This document shows, piece by piece, positions 1 through 11,200 of a stretch of 64,000 nt of DNA. The stretch comes from Aplysia californica (lineage: Eukaryota > Mollusca > Gastropoda > Aplysiida > Aplysiidae). Both the position numbers and the translations under genes were made by a program. The notes below the pieces were generated by a model. It was not told where the DNA came from and searched no databases. It saw only the letters and a list, made by a program, of their open reading frames with translations. The stretch is from positions 387,178-451,177 of the forward strand of contig NW_004797751.1 in NCBI RefSeq assembly GCF_000002075.1, written 5' to 3'. The stretch's first letter is position 1; each line of letters starts with the position of its first letter.

Positions 1-440
1 ATATACATACATACCTTTTATCTATATATACGTATATACATATTAGGTATATGTATACATTATACCAAATAAAGGACTGTTAACATTATTGGAATAGACG
101 CAAAGACACTCTGAATGAAGCACAAACCGGAACGTTAACATTCCTCCAAGGTGATTTAAAATCACTCTCAATGTGTTGTCGCTCATTATTATTGATCTAC
201 TTTTAAAGGTCTCAAAAGCTGTGAGAAGCTGTGTTCTTGACAGGAAACTAGTTTTTTGTTGTCGGGGTTTTTTGGTGGGGGGGGGGGGGGGAGAAACACT
301 TTTTGGTGACACAGCTAAACAAGGGAAATCTTTAAAATCACTCCAGACATTCTTTCGCACGTTAAACACAATTTTACAAAGTTTTAGTTTTAGATGTATA
401 AGTGTTCGATATTTCGGTTAAAAAAAAGATAGTAGATCTA
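1..440. other. AT-rich flank
   Basis: Nothing recognised. A run of 14 G lies near 278-291, next to a T-rich stretch. Confidence 0.5.
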
Positions 441-575
441 GTTTTAGCTAGGTTTTACGGCACTTGCAACACACACATTAAGGTCATATTTGCGCCGAGG
501 ATTAGAGCCTTCAAAAGAGAGGGGTAAAATTCAAACAAAAGAATGGGGAGATATAAGGACAGTAGATGATGGAAA
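441..575 (-). mobile_element. SINE-A copy, diverged
   Basis: Plus strand shows GGTTTTACGGCACTTGCAAC, TTAAGGTCATATTTGCGCC and GGGGAGATATAAGGACAGTA. The outer part is lost. Confidence 0.65.
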
Positions 576-583
576 TAAATCTT

Positions 584-750
584 TAGTTTTGGTAAGTTTT
601 ACGGCACTTGCAACACAATAAGACCATATAAGTGCCGAAGAATAGATGTGTTACGAGAGAGTAACATACACAAAAAAGAAGGAGAAGAGATAAGGACGAC
701 ATATGTTTGTTAGGAAAGAAGGAGCAAACCTCACCAGAGCACCATAAAAA
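584..750 (-). mobile_element. SINE-A copy
   Basis: TAAGTTTTACGGCACTTGCA, AATAAGACCATATAAGTGCC, AACATACACAAAAAAGAAGG, GGAAAGAAGGAGCAAACCTC. Full length apart from the final CCAACCACCC. Confidence 0.8.
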
Positions 751-1180
751 TAAATAAGAACAACAAACATTATGATAAATTAATTACTAACGAATACAGC
801 AAAGAAAACTGTCGAAAAGAAAAAAAAAACTTTCCAAACCTTTGAGAGAGCGAAATTCCGATTGCGTTATCCTGGGCAAGCGAATTATTGTCCAGTCAAT
901 ATCCAGAAACACACACAGTTGTTATAAAATAATAACACAATCCTTGATGGAAACATACGTTGAGCCCACTTGTGTATGTACGTATGTGAGTACTTGCGCG
1001 TGTATGTATTTATGTGCGTGTATGTATGCGCACGTGTGTGTACGTCAGTGTGCAAGAGGAGACAGATACCCCTCTACTGTACAACAAAGTCTCAGCCGAT
1101 CCCCCCTGCTGTTTACACAGGCACAGACACCACTCACTGGTGGCAGTAGAATGTTATTGGCGAGACCCGCCGACCGACCC
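751..1180. other. Flank without recognised content
   Basis: Mixed A-rich and GT-rich sequence (TGTGTATGTACGTATGTGAG and similar near 970-1050). No gene seen. Confidence 0.4.
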
Positions 1181-1460
1181 GTCGTCACATAGGCCTAGAT
1201 CTACTACTACAACTAAACTATCGGGGTCTCTGATTTCCCTCTGCAGATTTTCGTTCGGGGGTTCCTCCTCTCTCTCCTCTCTATTTCTCTCTGGTCCCTG
1301 GGTACCACCGCCCCGCCGTACTTTGGCTCAGTCACAGTGACAGTCGCGCCGCGCCGTTTCACCACAGAGTTGTTTCACGCGCACGCACGTATGGGGGGTT
1401 TGTTGAGCGGGCACATTGATAGAGTGGGCGACAACTGTGCACGCGACACCAGTTATCTTT
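1181..1460. other. GC-rich non-repetitive patch
   Basis: CpG-containing sequence with TC-rich tracts, GTACCACCGCCCCGCCGTAC and CAGTCGCGCCGCGCCG, unlike the AT-rich surroundings and not found elsewhere in the window. It could be a promoter or 5' UTR of a gene to the left, but no exon can be shown. Confidence 0.3.
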
Positions 1461-1925
1461 AATTATAATTTATAATATCAAAGATAGTGCTGTAGCCTAC
1501 GGTAGATTTTTAGTATCTTTGATAAAATAAAGATTGGAAGAGACAGTAAATGGTAAATCGCATCGGAAGCGTGGCTCGTGTGTGAGATTCGACATAATGA
1601 GTGCAAGCTTGAACACTGCTGAGGGTAGGAGATTTTTTAATTTTTAAAGAATTATGTTTTCCTTTTTGTTATTTGTTGTTTATTGTTGTTGCTGTTATTG
1701 TTGGGGTTTGTGTGTGTGAGTGTGTGTTTGTGTCTCTGTGTGTTTGTGTGTGTGCGTGGGTGTGTTTGTGTGTGTGTGTGTGTGTTTGAGAGAAACTATT
1801 CTTCAGCTGGTACATGTAATAGTGAACAAAGCTCCCCTCCTTCAGTTCCGTCTTTTACGCCTGTAGTCTCACAAGCTTTTGATTTTTTTGTGGGTGGCTT
1901 TTTGTTGTTGTTGTTATTGTTGTTT

Positions 1926-1981
<56 letters not shown>

Positions 1982-2210
1982 GCTTGTTTGTTGTTGTTGG
2001 TAGTGGTGGTGGTGATTTCGTTTTCTTTTCTTTTGTCTTGGGGGGAGGGGTGAGGGGGTTATTGAGACATATTATGTTACATAATTTCTTTGTGGTAACA
2101 GGACTCCAGAATAGCTGTATGTGTACCTGTGTGTCTCTGTGTGTATATGTGTGTGTGTGTCTGTCTGTATGTCTGTATATCTGTGTGTGCGTGCGTGTCT
2201 GTGTGTAGGA
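1460..2210. repeat. TG and TTG microsatellites
   Basis: GT-rich stretch at 1705-1790, a (TTG)n run at about 1903-1984 of more than 25 units, and another TG-rich stretch at 2120-2208. No gene. Confidence 0.85.
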
Positions 2211-2211
2211 C

Positions 2212-2370
2212 GTTAAAGATCCCTTAGAGGTCCTTAAATCGATAAGTCAAAATTAATATCAACCAAACTGAAAACGTAAACCAAACTGAAAAAGATTAAT
2301 GAGTCCTGTGCGCTCATGTGACCTTATACATTGTATATATGCAGTTGCCAGTGCCGTAAAACATTTACCC
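2212..2370 (+). mobile_element. SINE-B 3' part
   Basis: GGACGTTAAAGATCCCTTAG, AAATCGATAAGTCAAAATT, then GCGCTCATGTGACCTTATAC and GCCAGTGCCGTAAAACATTT. Same order as in the 24982 copy, 5' truncated. Confidence 0.65.
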
Positions 2371-2398
2371 CAAAATGTTATTTTTAAAGAAGAAGAAT

Positions 2399-2405
2399 AA
2401 TAAAA

Positions 2406-2476
<71 letters not shown>

Positions 2477-2477
2477 T
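2399..2477. repeat. (AAT)n microsatellite
   Basis: About 25 AAT units following the tail of a SINE-B fragment. This is a usual place for a 3' tail repeat to grow. Confidence 0.9.
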
Positions 2478-2514
2478 TTCAAAAGACCCTTCCCGTCAAA
2501 TTGTTTGTTTGTTT

Positions 2515-3028
2515 AGTATAGGGTTTTACGGCGCTCGCAACTGCATAAGGTCATATGAGCGCGCGGGACACACCTAATACTTTTTCGTTGGTAGGAAATT
2601 TTGAATTTTGCCCGGGTGGCGGCCGAAGCCTACTCTTATCGATTTTAGACCACCAAGGGATCTTTAACGTGTGCAACTTGCACACGGGCCCTCCGAGATT
2701 TTTCGCCCTTGTCCGAGAAGGCTAGGTGTAGATCTTTCCTACCAGAAGATCAGGGGTGTGGCAGAAAGACAGCAGTTAGGAGGAGCCAATGAGTAGCAGT
2801 AGAAAGGCTGCAGAAAGAGTCAGGAGCCCAGAGGAGGGGGCAAAGGAGGTGAGGGGGTGGGGGCAGAAAGTGGAAATGAAAGCAGACAACAGAACATTGT
2901 TAGATATCAGGAAAGGATGTGAAAGGAGACAATTTTAGAGAAGAAAAGTTTTTGGTCGCTACCCGGAATCGAACCCGGGACCTTTGAATGAGAGGCCAAC
3001 ACCTTAACCTCTAGGCCACGAGAGCCCC
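2515..3028 (-). mobile_element. SINE-B copy, full length
   Basis: About 510 bp. The minus strand starts with a tRNA-like head: box A TGGCCTAGAGG and box B GGTTCGATTCC. The body has CTTCTGGTAGGAAAGATC, and the 3' module ends TGCGAGCGCCGTAAAACCC with an A-rich tail. Over 90 percent like the copy at 42470 by eye, so fairly young. Confidence 0.9.
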
Positions 3029-3037
3029 CTTCCCGTC

Positions 3038-3172
3038 AAAGATAACATGGGCTGAGAGCTAGAGGGATCCAACGTCAAGCATAAAAAAATAATTATCTCT
3101 ACACTGGAATCGCTCTCATGTCTCCTACATGCGATGGCTAACAACCTAACCGCTACACCACAGAAACCGATG
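3038..3172 (-). mobile_element. SINE-E fragment
   Basis: GGGCTGAGAGCTAGAGGGAT and the tRNA-like head complement (TGGAATCGCTCTCATGTCTC, ACCTAACCGCTACACCACAG). Sits directly against the SINE-B head. Confidence 0.6.
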
Positions 3173-4245
3173 CAATGTAATGGTTTCCCCGTTTACCAGG
3201 GCCGCTATTTTCGGAGATTACACAGGGATCTGTGCGGTTTGCTTTGATAGACATACAGATCTCCCAGTCTTTGAAAAAAAAAATAGAAAGAAAGAAAGAA
3301 AGCAAAACTCTTCGTCATTCGTTCAGATTTTACCGTTCTTTTTTCTTTACATGTATCTAAAACCCTAAAAGACAGACATAACATACTTACTTACTTGGTT
3401 GGAGAATAGGTATCACTGCAGGCGGCACAATGCCATAGCTGCTCCTCCCTCCTCTCCAGGATCCATGAAAGGGTCTGCTAGCTGATCGTGCCAGTTAACA
3501 GGTGGATAATCATGCATACAATGAATAAATAATATAATGCAGATTAGTTTTTTCTTATTTGTGCGTAATGGTTTGAAATGTGCCGCAATATATAGCCTGT
3601 GGTCTGATGATGATCACATTATATAATGTGTTCAAGCGGGTGGTTGGAGGGCGCCACTGGTAGGTCCTACTTCTTTACTTTCCTTCTGTTGTTTCTGTCT
3701 GTCTGTCTTACACATACCCAGCACTTGCACTAAATGACAGCCATTGTGTCGATGCACTTCTCTTTACTCAAAGAAACAAACAAATAAGCAAACAAACAAT
3801 AATACGTGTGCACTACGTTGCAAAAGAGCTAAACGGCTCTGTGTATACTCCAATCCTGAGTTAAGTTCCTCATAGCGGGAAAATTGTTGATTTTCTGTGA
3901 CACCCGGTAATCTTTGGGCGTGGTCTGGCGCCATCTGCTTAAGATCATCATATTCTTCTCAAACACGTGATGTAAAGTGGCGTCTGTGACACAAATGAAG
4001 AGCACATGGGAAAAACGACGGTAGTCACAAACTGGAAATTGTAAGGTTGCCAATTTGTTTTAAAAGCTTGTGGACTCATGACTTCATATATTTATTTGAC
4101 TGGTGGTTTAATGTAACGTGTTGCTGAATGGTAAGTCTAGCAACAATAATCAGCCAACAGTTGAACAGAAATACAGTTATGAGTCAACAAGCGTTCAGAT
4201 TTGAATGGTACCCTCACGATTTTCAGTTTGTGACAAGCGTCGTTT
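3173..4245. other. Flank with little content
   Basis: Apart from family F at 3640-3765 nothing is recognised. Near 3395-3500 there is a short segment (CTCCTCCCTCCTCTCCAGGA) similar to one near 26805-26830. Confidence 0.4.
3640..3765 (+). repeat. Dispersed repeat family F
   Basis: GGTTGGAGGGCGCCACTGGT, AGGTCCTACTTCTTTACTTT and CTTCTGTTGTTTCTGTCTGT. The same order of motifs recurs at 4985-5112, 26890-26990, 27830-27870 and 28290-28380 (minus). At the last it adjoins a LINE-like coding remnant, so family F may be the 3'-proximal part of a LINE. Confidence 0.5.
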
Positions 4246-4247
4246 TT

Positions 4248-4475
4248 TTCCCTGTAGTCTTGTGGTTAGGCGCTTCAGCTATCGCAAGCAGAAGACATAT
4301 ATGAGTTCGATGCGCGTGTGACGAGAATTTTTACAGAGTACCTCCGGGTGTTTTTTCTGCTTTGATTATTGTTCTCGCTCTCAGACTCAGCCCATGTTGG
4401 CAGGGTCGATGCAGCCCATCTCCTAAATGATCTAAATTGTAAAGGTGGGGGCGCAGAACACCTACAATGATATAT
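4248..4475 (+). mobile_element. SINE-E copy in plus orientation
   Basis: Reads CCTGTAGTCTTGTGGTTAGG (box A region), GAGTTCGATGCGCGT (box B-like), a body, then CCTAAATGATCTAAATTGTA and GCGCAGAACACCTACAATGA. It is the only clear SINE-E in this orientation. Confidence 0.75.
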
Positions 4476-4489
4476 ATTTTAGGGAACTG

Positions 4490-4760
4490 TTGTTGCTTTT
4501 TTCTTTCCACATCCTTACTTAGGTCATTTTTCCTCTGCTTCTTTTGTATGTTTGTCACTCTCATGTGAATTGCTATTCCGGGGTGCCTTGACAGTCGAAA
4601 CAGACTTTCTGCTGTTGGGGCCAGAGAGGTGAGCAGAGTAAGCCTGATTCCCCGTTTGGACTTCTCTGTTGACATCCACCCCTTGGCGCTCATATTATTA
4701 TTCATATATATATTATGACCTTATGCAGTTGCGAGCGCCATGAAACCTTACTAAAAGAAA
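4490..4760 (+). mobile_element. SINE-C copy in plus orientation
   Basis: Includes TGGTGCCTTGAC-like GGGGTGCCTTGACAGTCGAA, GAGGTGAGCAGAGTAAGCCT, TGACATCCACCCCTTGGCGC and a 3' module ATGACCTTATGCAGTTGCGA ending GAAACCTTACTAAAAGAAAA. Confidence 0.8.
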
Positions 4761-4984
4761 ACATAATTTTAGTGCGGCGTCAGAATCGGGTACTATGCAA
4801 GCTACTATAATTTAATAATATTATAATATAAGACGATGGGGGCAAAAAAATATCACAATACCCAACTCCAGAGTTATCACACTCTGTCTCAGTCTCAGAG
4901 AGATGTTTTGCCTATCTGTCTGTGTGTTAATTTGTTAGTTAGTTTGTTTGTCTGTCAGTCTGTGTGTTGATTTGTCAGTTGGAG

Positions 4985-5112
4985 CAAAGTGAAGAAGTAC
5001 ATCAACACGATAACTGTCATTTATTAATGCAGGAAGAAAAACTCAAGACAGACAGAATCAGCAGAGGGAAAGACGAAAAAATAGGACCTACTTGAGGTGC
5101 CCTCTAACTATC
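4985..5112 (-). repeat. Dispersed repeat family F
   Basis: Minus strand: GTTAGAGGGCACCTCAAGTA, GGTCCTATTTTTTCGTCTTT, CCCTCTGCTGATTCTGTCTG. Matches the copy at 3640. Confidence 0.5.
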
Positions 5113-5191
5113 CCCACCCAGAGAGAGAGAGGGGGGGGAGAGGGAGGAGAGAGAGACAGAGAGAGAGAGACAGAGAGAGAGAGAGACAGGC

Positions 5192-5267
<76 letters not shown>

Positions 5268-5456
5268 GGACAGACAGACAAACTGACAAACAGACAGGGG
5301 AGAGGGGGGAGGGGAGGGGGAGGGGAGGGGGAGAGAGGGATAGATAGGAGAGAGGGGTGAGAGGAGGAGAAAGGGGGAGAAAGGGGGAGAGAGAGGGGCA
5401 GAGAGAGACAGACAGGCAGATAGAGTGAGAGAGAGACGAGGAAGAAAGAGAGAGAG

Positions 5457-5555
<99 letters not shown>

Positions 5556-5560
5556 GGGGG
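5113..5560. repeat. GA and GACA microsatellite cluster
   Basis: (GACA)n at about 5187-5290 with more than 20 units, GGGGA-rich purine stretch at 5295-5400, and (GA)n at 5463-5551. Long open frames here are only repeat translations. Confidence 0.95.
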
Positions 5561-6794
5561 TGGAGGGACAGAGACAGAGAGAAATTGAAAGACACTGGAA
5601 AACAGAGCACGTATCGATCAATATTGGTGTGCTTAAGTGGCCTTGCTACTGGCGTGGGGCAGTTACTTGGGCATAACCTTATTCTGAGTATGGGAGATTT
5701 CCTTAAGGCGCCTCTGTTCTTCCTCCTCTTTTTTTTTTTTTTTTGGGGGGGGGGGGGGCGTAGCTTCTACTAGTAATACGTGTATGTAATGACACGCTGG
5801 AATGAGGCGCTCGACAAGCTTTTGGGCATGTTATGGAGTTTTTGGTATAATCTTGAAACTTGTTCGTTTGTCTTACTCAGTAAGTTACGATAGATTAAAT
5901 AAAATACCCATCTATCTTGAATAAAAGTCGAGATATTTGCAACTGGATGAGGTCGGGTTCGCCGGGCGTTAGAGGTAAATTGGTAAGAAAATGACTTCTA
6001 AAGTTTAGTGTCCTTGGAAACTGCATATATGTATTAAAATTGTTTGCATCTCTGATCAACACGTTTCCATAAAATCCACACAGAAATGTGTTTTAAATAG
6101 CCATGAAAGGTGTTTAGCCGTAGAGGAAAAATGACGATAGTAAGTATGAGGAAGGGAAGAATAAGAAAGTGAAGACGTTGGACCTACCACTACTACCAGT
6201 GGCGCCCTTCGAGATCTGAATTGAAGGTTACAAATTACAGAGTAATAAAAAGGCGACGTCACATTTTCTACTCACTGAAGATATAGATCCAGAAGCCTAC
6301 TGGGTTATTTTTTTTCATGTGAAGAATACCCTGATTCCTACAAGTTTTTGTGTTCTACCGCTGAAATTATAATGTATTAATTTAGTGTTTATATTTTACA
6401 GATGTTATCTGTTTATGTCATCATTGTATAGAACAGTGGAGATTAGAAGAGAGGGACTATGGTTTGAACCATCACCAGTTTTTTACTGTCAAAATACAGT
6501 AAAATTAGTAAAAATCATGTTCATAAACTGATTTGCTTTCAGCGTGACTGTTCAGTGCTTTTATGAGCACCCTGTATCATAACTACGTTTTGTGTGGTAG
6601 GCCTACTCTCCCTGGCTGGTAGTGGTAGTGATGTGTTCATTAACTGAGTCAAGGGAAGCACTTCAAGACAGTATCAATCATACTCTACTCTGTGTGTGTG
6701 TGTGTGTGCGTGTGCGTGTGTGTGTGTGTGTGTGGTGGTGGTATAGCGTACATCCACGCTCTAGAGCATGCTCTGAGTACTTCACACACTATTA
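5561..6794. other. Flank downstream of PSMA2
   Basis: T-run and G-run (5731-5758), a (TG)n at about 6691-6733, and otherwise nothing recognised. Confidence 0.5.
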
Positions 6795-6985
6795 GTGGGT
6801 GGTTGGCGGGTGCTCAGGAGCGGTTAGCTCCTTCTTTCCTACAAAAAATCTATCTTCTCTAACTCCCTTCCTTCTTTTTTGTGTTTGTTACTCTCTTTTA
6901 ACACTTCTAATCTTCGGCACTTATATGACCTTATTGTGTTGCAAGTGCCGTATAACTCTTACTAAAACTAAAACTAAAACACACT
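6795..6985 (+). mobile_element. SINE-A copy in plus orientation
   Basis: GTGGGTGGTTGGCGGGTGCT at the 5' side, CTCTAACTCCC, ATCTTCGGCACTTATATGAC and GCAAGTGCCGTATAACTCTT at the 3' side, tail ACTAAAACTAAAACTAAAAC. It is the only full SINE-A in this orientation and shows the family's 3' tail well. Confidence 0.85.
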
Positions 6986-7107
6986 ATTATTGTCCCGGCA
7001 GACCCGAGAACACTCAGAAATATTCTCTGCCTCCCAGAAAGTATACAGTGCAAGCTGTGGAATGCATGCACTCAAACACTAACAAATTGACAAGATCTTT
7101 CACTCAC

Positions 7108-7262
7108 TGTCTATAGCCGGGTACCGTACTCATTCCCAACAGGGTGAAGTGAGGAAATTTCGTACAAAGTGCCTTTCCCAATGACACAATGTCGGGTCCC
7201 TGACGAGATTAGAGCCCACGAGCTTATGGTTGCGAGTCCAAGAGCCTAATTTGATTAAAGAA
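7108..7262 (-). mobile_element. SINE-D copy
   Basis: CTATAGCCGGGTACCGTACT, GTGCCTTTCCCAATGACACA and the head complement ATTAGAGCCCACGAGCTTAT, GTTGCGAGTCCAAGAGCCTA. Pairs with the copy at 45525. Confidence 0.65.
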
Positions 7263-7364
7263 GGCATTCTGTTCTCATTCCCTCAGAACATTTTTAAAAA
7301 AGAAACACCAGGGCAAATGTGTAATGAACAATACATTATATTTGATCACACTAAGGTAAACCAG

Positions 7365-8105
7365 TTCTTGGTTTCAAAAAGTTTATTTTGAGAAACAAAT
7401 CCAATAATACACTGAATTCCCCTTGGGTGCTGACACAAAATAAAAGAAATGTCAATGATTCATAAAAATGACCTTTCACACAAATCACCACAACGACATC
7501 TTTCCACTCAAACTTTCCCACCAGACGGAAAACGAGAACAGATTACAACAACACGATAAGGAGCACCTGCAAAAACTGAAAACTCTATCAGTATACTCCA
7601 CCACTCTGAACCAAGCTTATTCTCATGCGCTGCACAGATTAGACAGAACAAACAAATTCCGACATTCAGCTGTCAATGTTATTACAAGGTTTGACGGTGA
7701 AACCACAAGAAGAAAAACAGCAATAACCATCAATCTTGACAAAGTGTACAGAACATGTGTACAGCACTTCAACATCAAACAATGTTTCAATTTTTTTAGC
7801 ACAGTTGTGTTCAAATCTGTGTTGTGTATACTTCAGAAAGAAACTCTTCCATGACAACTTTTATATCATCCACATATACTGAACAAGCCCAAAACTAATG
7901 AGAAGAGAGTGACTAACAGGCAGTTAGTTATCTCCAAGTCAAAGACTATAATAATATACGTGAACAAACAGGAAAGCAAAGTGCCCCAAGTCTCATGACA
8001 AATGAATGACAACCACACCCTGCACGACATCACACTCAAGCGCACAACTCACAAAAATGTCCTCAAATGGTAACCTGACATAACAAACAAAGCGCTGCAA
8101 GATTA
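7365..8105 (-). other. PSMA2: Probable PSMA2 3' UTR
   Basis: Sequence from the stop codon to just past the first AATAAA on the minus strand (TTTATT on plus, 7382-7387). It is about 0.72 kb long and contains no SINE, in contrast to the DNA on both sides. That fits an untranslated region under some constraint. The end point is inferred; no transcript evidence is available. Confidence 0.6.
7382..7387 (-). promoter_or_regulatory. Polyadenylation signal AATAAA for PSMA2
   Basis: The minus strand reads AATAAA about 720 nt after the PSMA2 stop codon. It is the first canonical hexamer I find downstream. Cleavage would be expected 10-30 nt further, near 7360. Confidence 0.55.
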
Positions 8106-8280
8106 TTAAGACACAGAGGCTAGATAGTCTTTGACCTCGGAGGGATTCAGTCGCCGGAAACCGTTGACGTCGCAGATACCAATCTCAATATTGTCCTCCG
8201 TCATTTGTCCTTCAAAACTCTCCTTCAGGGTGAGGATGGCAGTGTGGACAGCATCCTCGAGCTCAAGTGTGTCGCTGTAT
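8106..8280 (-). CDS. PSMA2: PSMA2 coding exon 7 with stop
   Basis: 175 nt. The first base completes Arg, then [57 protein letters not shown] and TAA at 8108-8106. Acceptor CAG is at 8283-8281. A near copy of the acceptor region lies about 260 bp further upstream on the far side of a SINE-A (see findings). Confidence 0.97.
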
Positions 8281-11200
8281 CTGTTAGACAGAAGGAATAA
8301 GCGTTACTTTCCGTGAAAGAAAAACACACACAGAGTGTGTGAGGAAAAAGTTTAGTTTTAGTAAGAGTTTTACGGCACTTGCAACACAATAAGGTCATAT
8401 AAGTACCAAAGATTAGAGGTGTTACAAGAGAGTAACAAACACACAAAAAAGAGTGAGGAGAGATCAGGACGATAGACGTTTGATCATTGATAGGAAAGAA
8501 GGAGCAAACTACATCAGAGCACGCGCCAACCACCAACTGTATCTGTCAGACAGAAGGAATAACTGTTACTTTCCACGAAAGAATAACACACACACAGAAA
8601 ACGAGAGGCATAAACTATTTGACGGGTTTCAAGGCAAAACAAACTACATCCAAGTTTCTGGAACTTGGAAAAATTAGAAAATGCTATCTTGTTGTCCTCG
8701 TTGGATCCGACCTCTCATTGAATGTGATTACGGCTAAAGAAAAGAAAGGAGACAAGTTATTAAAATTATTATTATACTAAACGATGTACCACCAGTAATT
8801 AAAACAGTTGTTCCCCCTGATGACGAAAATCTCAAACAGCATCAGTGTGCGCGTGTTTGAGCTGTGTTCTGACCGTCATTTCTGCATGTGTAAAAAAACT
8901 TTTTTTTCCAGAAAACTTCTCGTGTGGAAACATACCCTCTCATTTCTAGGCCTAGATCTACATAAAGTAAAGGTGGGAGCTTGGATTGTCTGATCAGGGG
9001 AAGAAAAGAAAATTTTTTTAAAATGAAGGTCTCTATCTAGACCTCCATCCAGAGTTCATCCAGTTTCACACAGCCCGCATCACGTTCCCACCCAGCCCAT
9101 CCCTATCATAGGCCTACCCTCGCCCATCCTCTTGGCTTTGGGGCCCATAATTATTAGGAGGCACATTAGATCTAGAAATACAATGTGTTAGGAATCGAGG
9201 ATGGGCCTTCCACTTCGCTTGAGATGGAGAGAAAGGAGAAAAAATTTTCGCTTTTGGGGCCCTTATTGCTTTTATTTGGTTATAGCGACCTCGTTGAAAG
9301 CGACTTCGGTCTGTTTGCAACCTCGTTGGAGCTGATGTACATTTACAAAGAGATATAGAGGAAAAAAAATCAGGGATTAAGGATTGTCTCGTTGGAGCCG
9401 ACTTCTCGTTGAATGTGACCTCGTGGAATGCGACACCCACTGTAGCACATTTTGAATTTAGGCTAAAACACATTTTTCCACTAACAAACTACTACTGTAC
9501 AAACAGAAAGTCTTCAGAAAGGCAGAAAACGAAGGGAAATAACCAAGCTAATACGACTTTTTTTCCATATATTATTATAATGCATTTTGCTACTGAATCC
9601 TTCATTTATGGGACAGCATACATCCCCAAAAACTCTTCACACTCACTGCGTTGAATCACGATGATAAATACAAGTTTCCAGTATGAGCATGAAGGTGTGT
9701 GAGTGTGTAAAAAAATGTGTGACTTTATGTATCAGACTAACAATCAAAACTGATACCAGCAGGAACAGCTAGACACAAATGTACTGACCGTTTCTCCAAG
9801 AAGGTTTTCCCATTCACATGATTTCTGCCCATGGCTGTGGCCTTCCACGCAAAATGGGCTCCCTGAAAAGATAAGAAAAACATGAAGAATTTACCAAAAA
9901 GAAATAAAACAATAGCTTAGAACACAATAGAAGCCACATCAATCTTTAAAAGGTAGCTAACATTACTAGCTCTCTCTCTCTTTTTCTCTCTATCAATTTT
10001 TTTTTAAAATGAAAAAGGAATTCATTTATAGTGAAAAGCATGGAAGGCAAAGAGATATTACTAGAATGTCTACACTTCTTCTTACTTGTGTGGCATCGTG
10101 GTAAAATCAGCCGCTCGTCAAAATAATGAAATCAAAGAAACAAATATTTTCCACCTATTGGCCAATTTTTGTCCTTTTTTGGGGGGAGGGGGGGGATCAA
10201 CACCTTATGTATCCATTTAAAAACACATTTCTGTGAGCATTATAGCGAAAAAAAGGTTGAACAAAGGCACAAAAAATATACATTTGCAGCTTCAAAGAAC
10301 ATTCAAACTCTGGAACTCGACAAACTTTGACCGTCATTTTTCTGCTAATTTTACCTCTAACACCAGGCAACCCCACCTCCTTTAATCGTAAATATCTTAA
10401 CTTCTATTCAGAGTATTTTTTTCATCAAAAAGAAGACAAATAAACAAACTTTAAGATGAAACCAATAATTCCATATGCTCAAAAATTGATGAGCGCCTGA
10501 TTTCACCATCAATGAAATTCTCAATAGTCTCCTTCAAAACCACATCTCTGTCAACTCTATTTTATTTCTCTATCTTATATAACTATCCGACATTCTTCAC
10601 AGCCATATATAAAAGGTTTGAAAATACATATTTTCAATACAGTCGAACCTGTTTTCATAACCACCAGCCCAAGACAATCATCTGTACAAATGACACACCC
10701 CCCTCCCCCTGCCCTTGCATTTTTTCAACATTCTGATGGCCTTGTCCAAAATGAAAAACTGTTTAAAATGACCACTATTCTCCTAGAAAATGGGTAGTCC
10801 TCTTGAACAGGTTTGTTTAGTTTTACTGATAGTTTTACGGCACTTGCAACACAATAAGGTCATATAAGTGCCGAAGATTAGAGGTGTTACAAGCCAGTAA
10901 CAAACACTAAAAAGGAGGAGAGACAAGGATGGCAGATGTTTGATAGGAAAGAAGGAGCAAACCACACCAGAGCACTCGCCAACTACCCAGGAATAGGTTT
11001 GACCAAAGCTGAGAAATCTAACAGTGTCGACTCACCGAAGGGTCACACTGGTACAGATAAGGTTTCTGCTCGTCGTGGTTCCAGCCCGCCAGTAGGAGGG
11101 ACACTCCAAAGGGACGCACACCTCTGTGGGAGATAGTAATATACTCTTTTTAGTAAGAGTTTTACGGCACTTGCAACACAATAAGGTCATATCAGTGCCG

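Noticed and set aside
5088-5676. Long open frames (up to 177 codons) of Ser-Leu or Arg-Glu/Thr-Asp-Arg-Gln repeats.
   Set aside because: They are translations of GA and GACA microsatellites.
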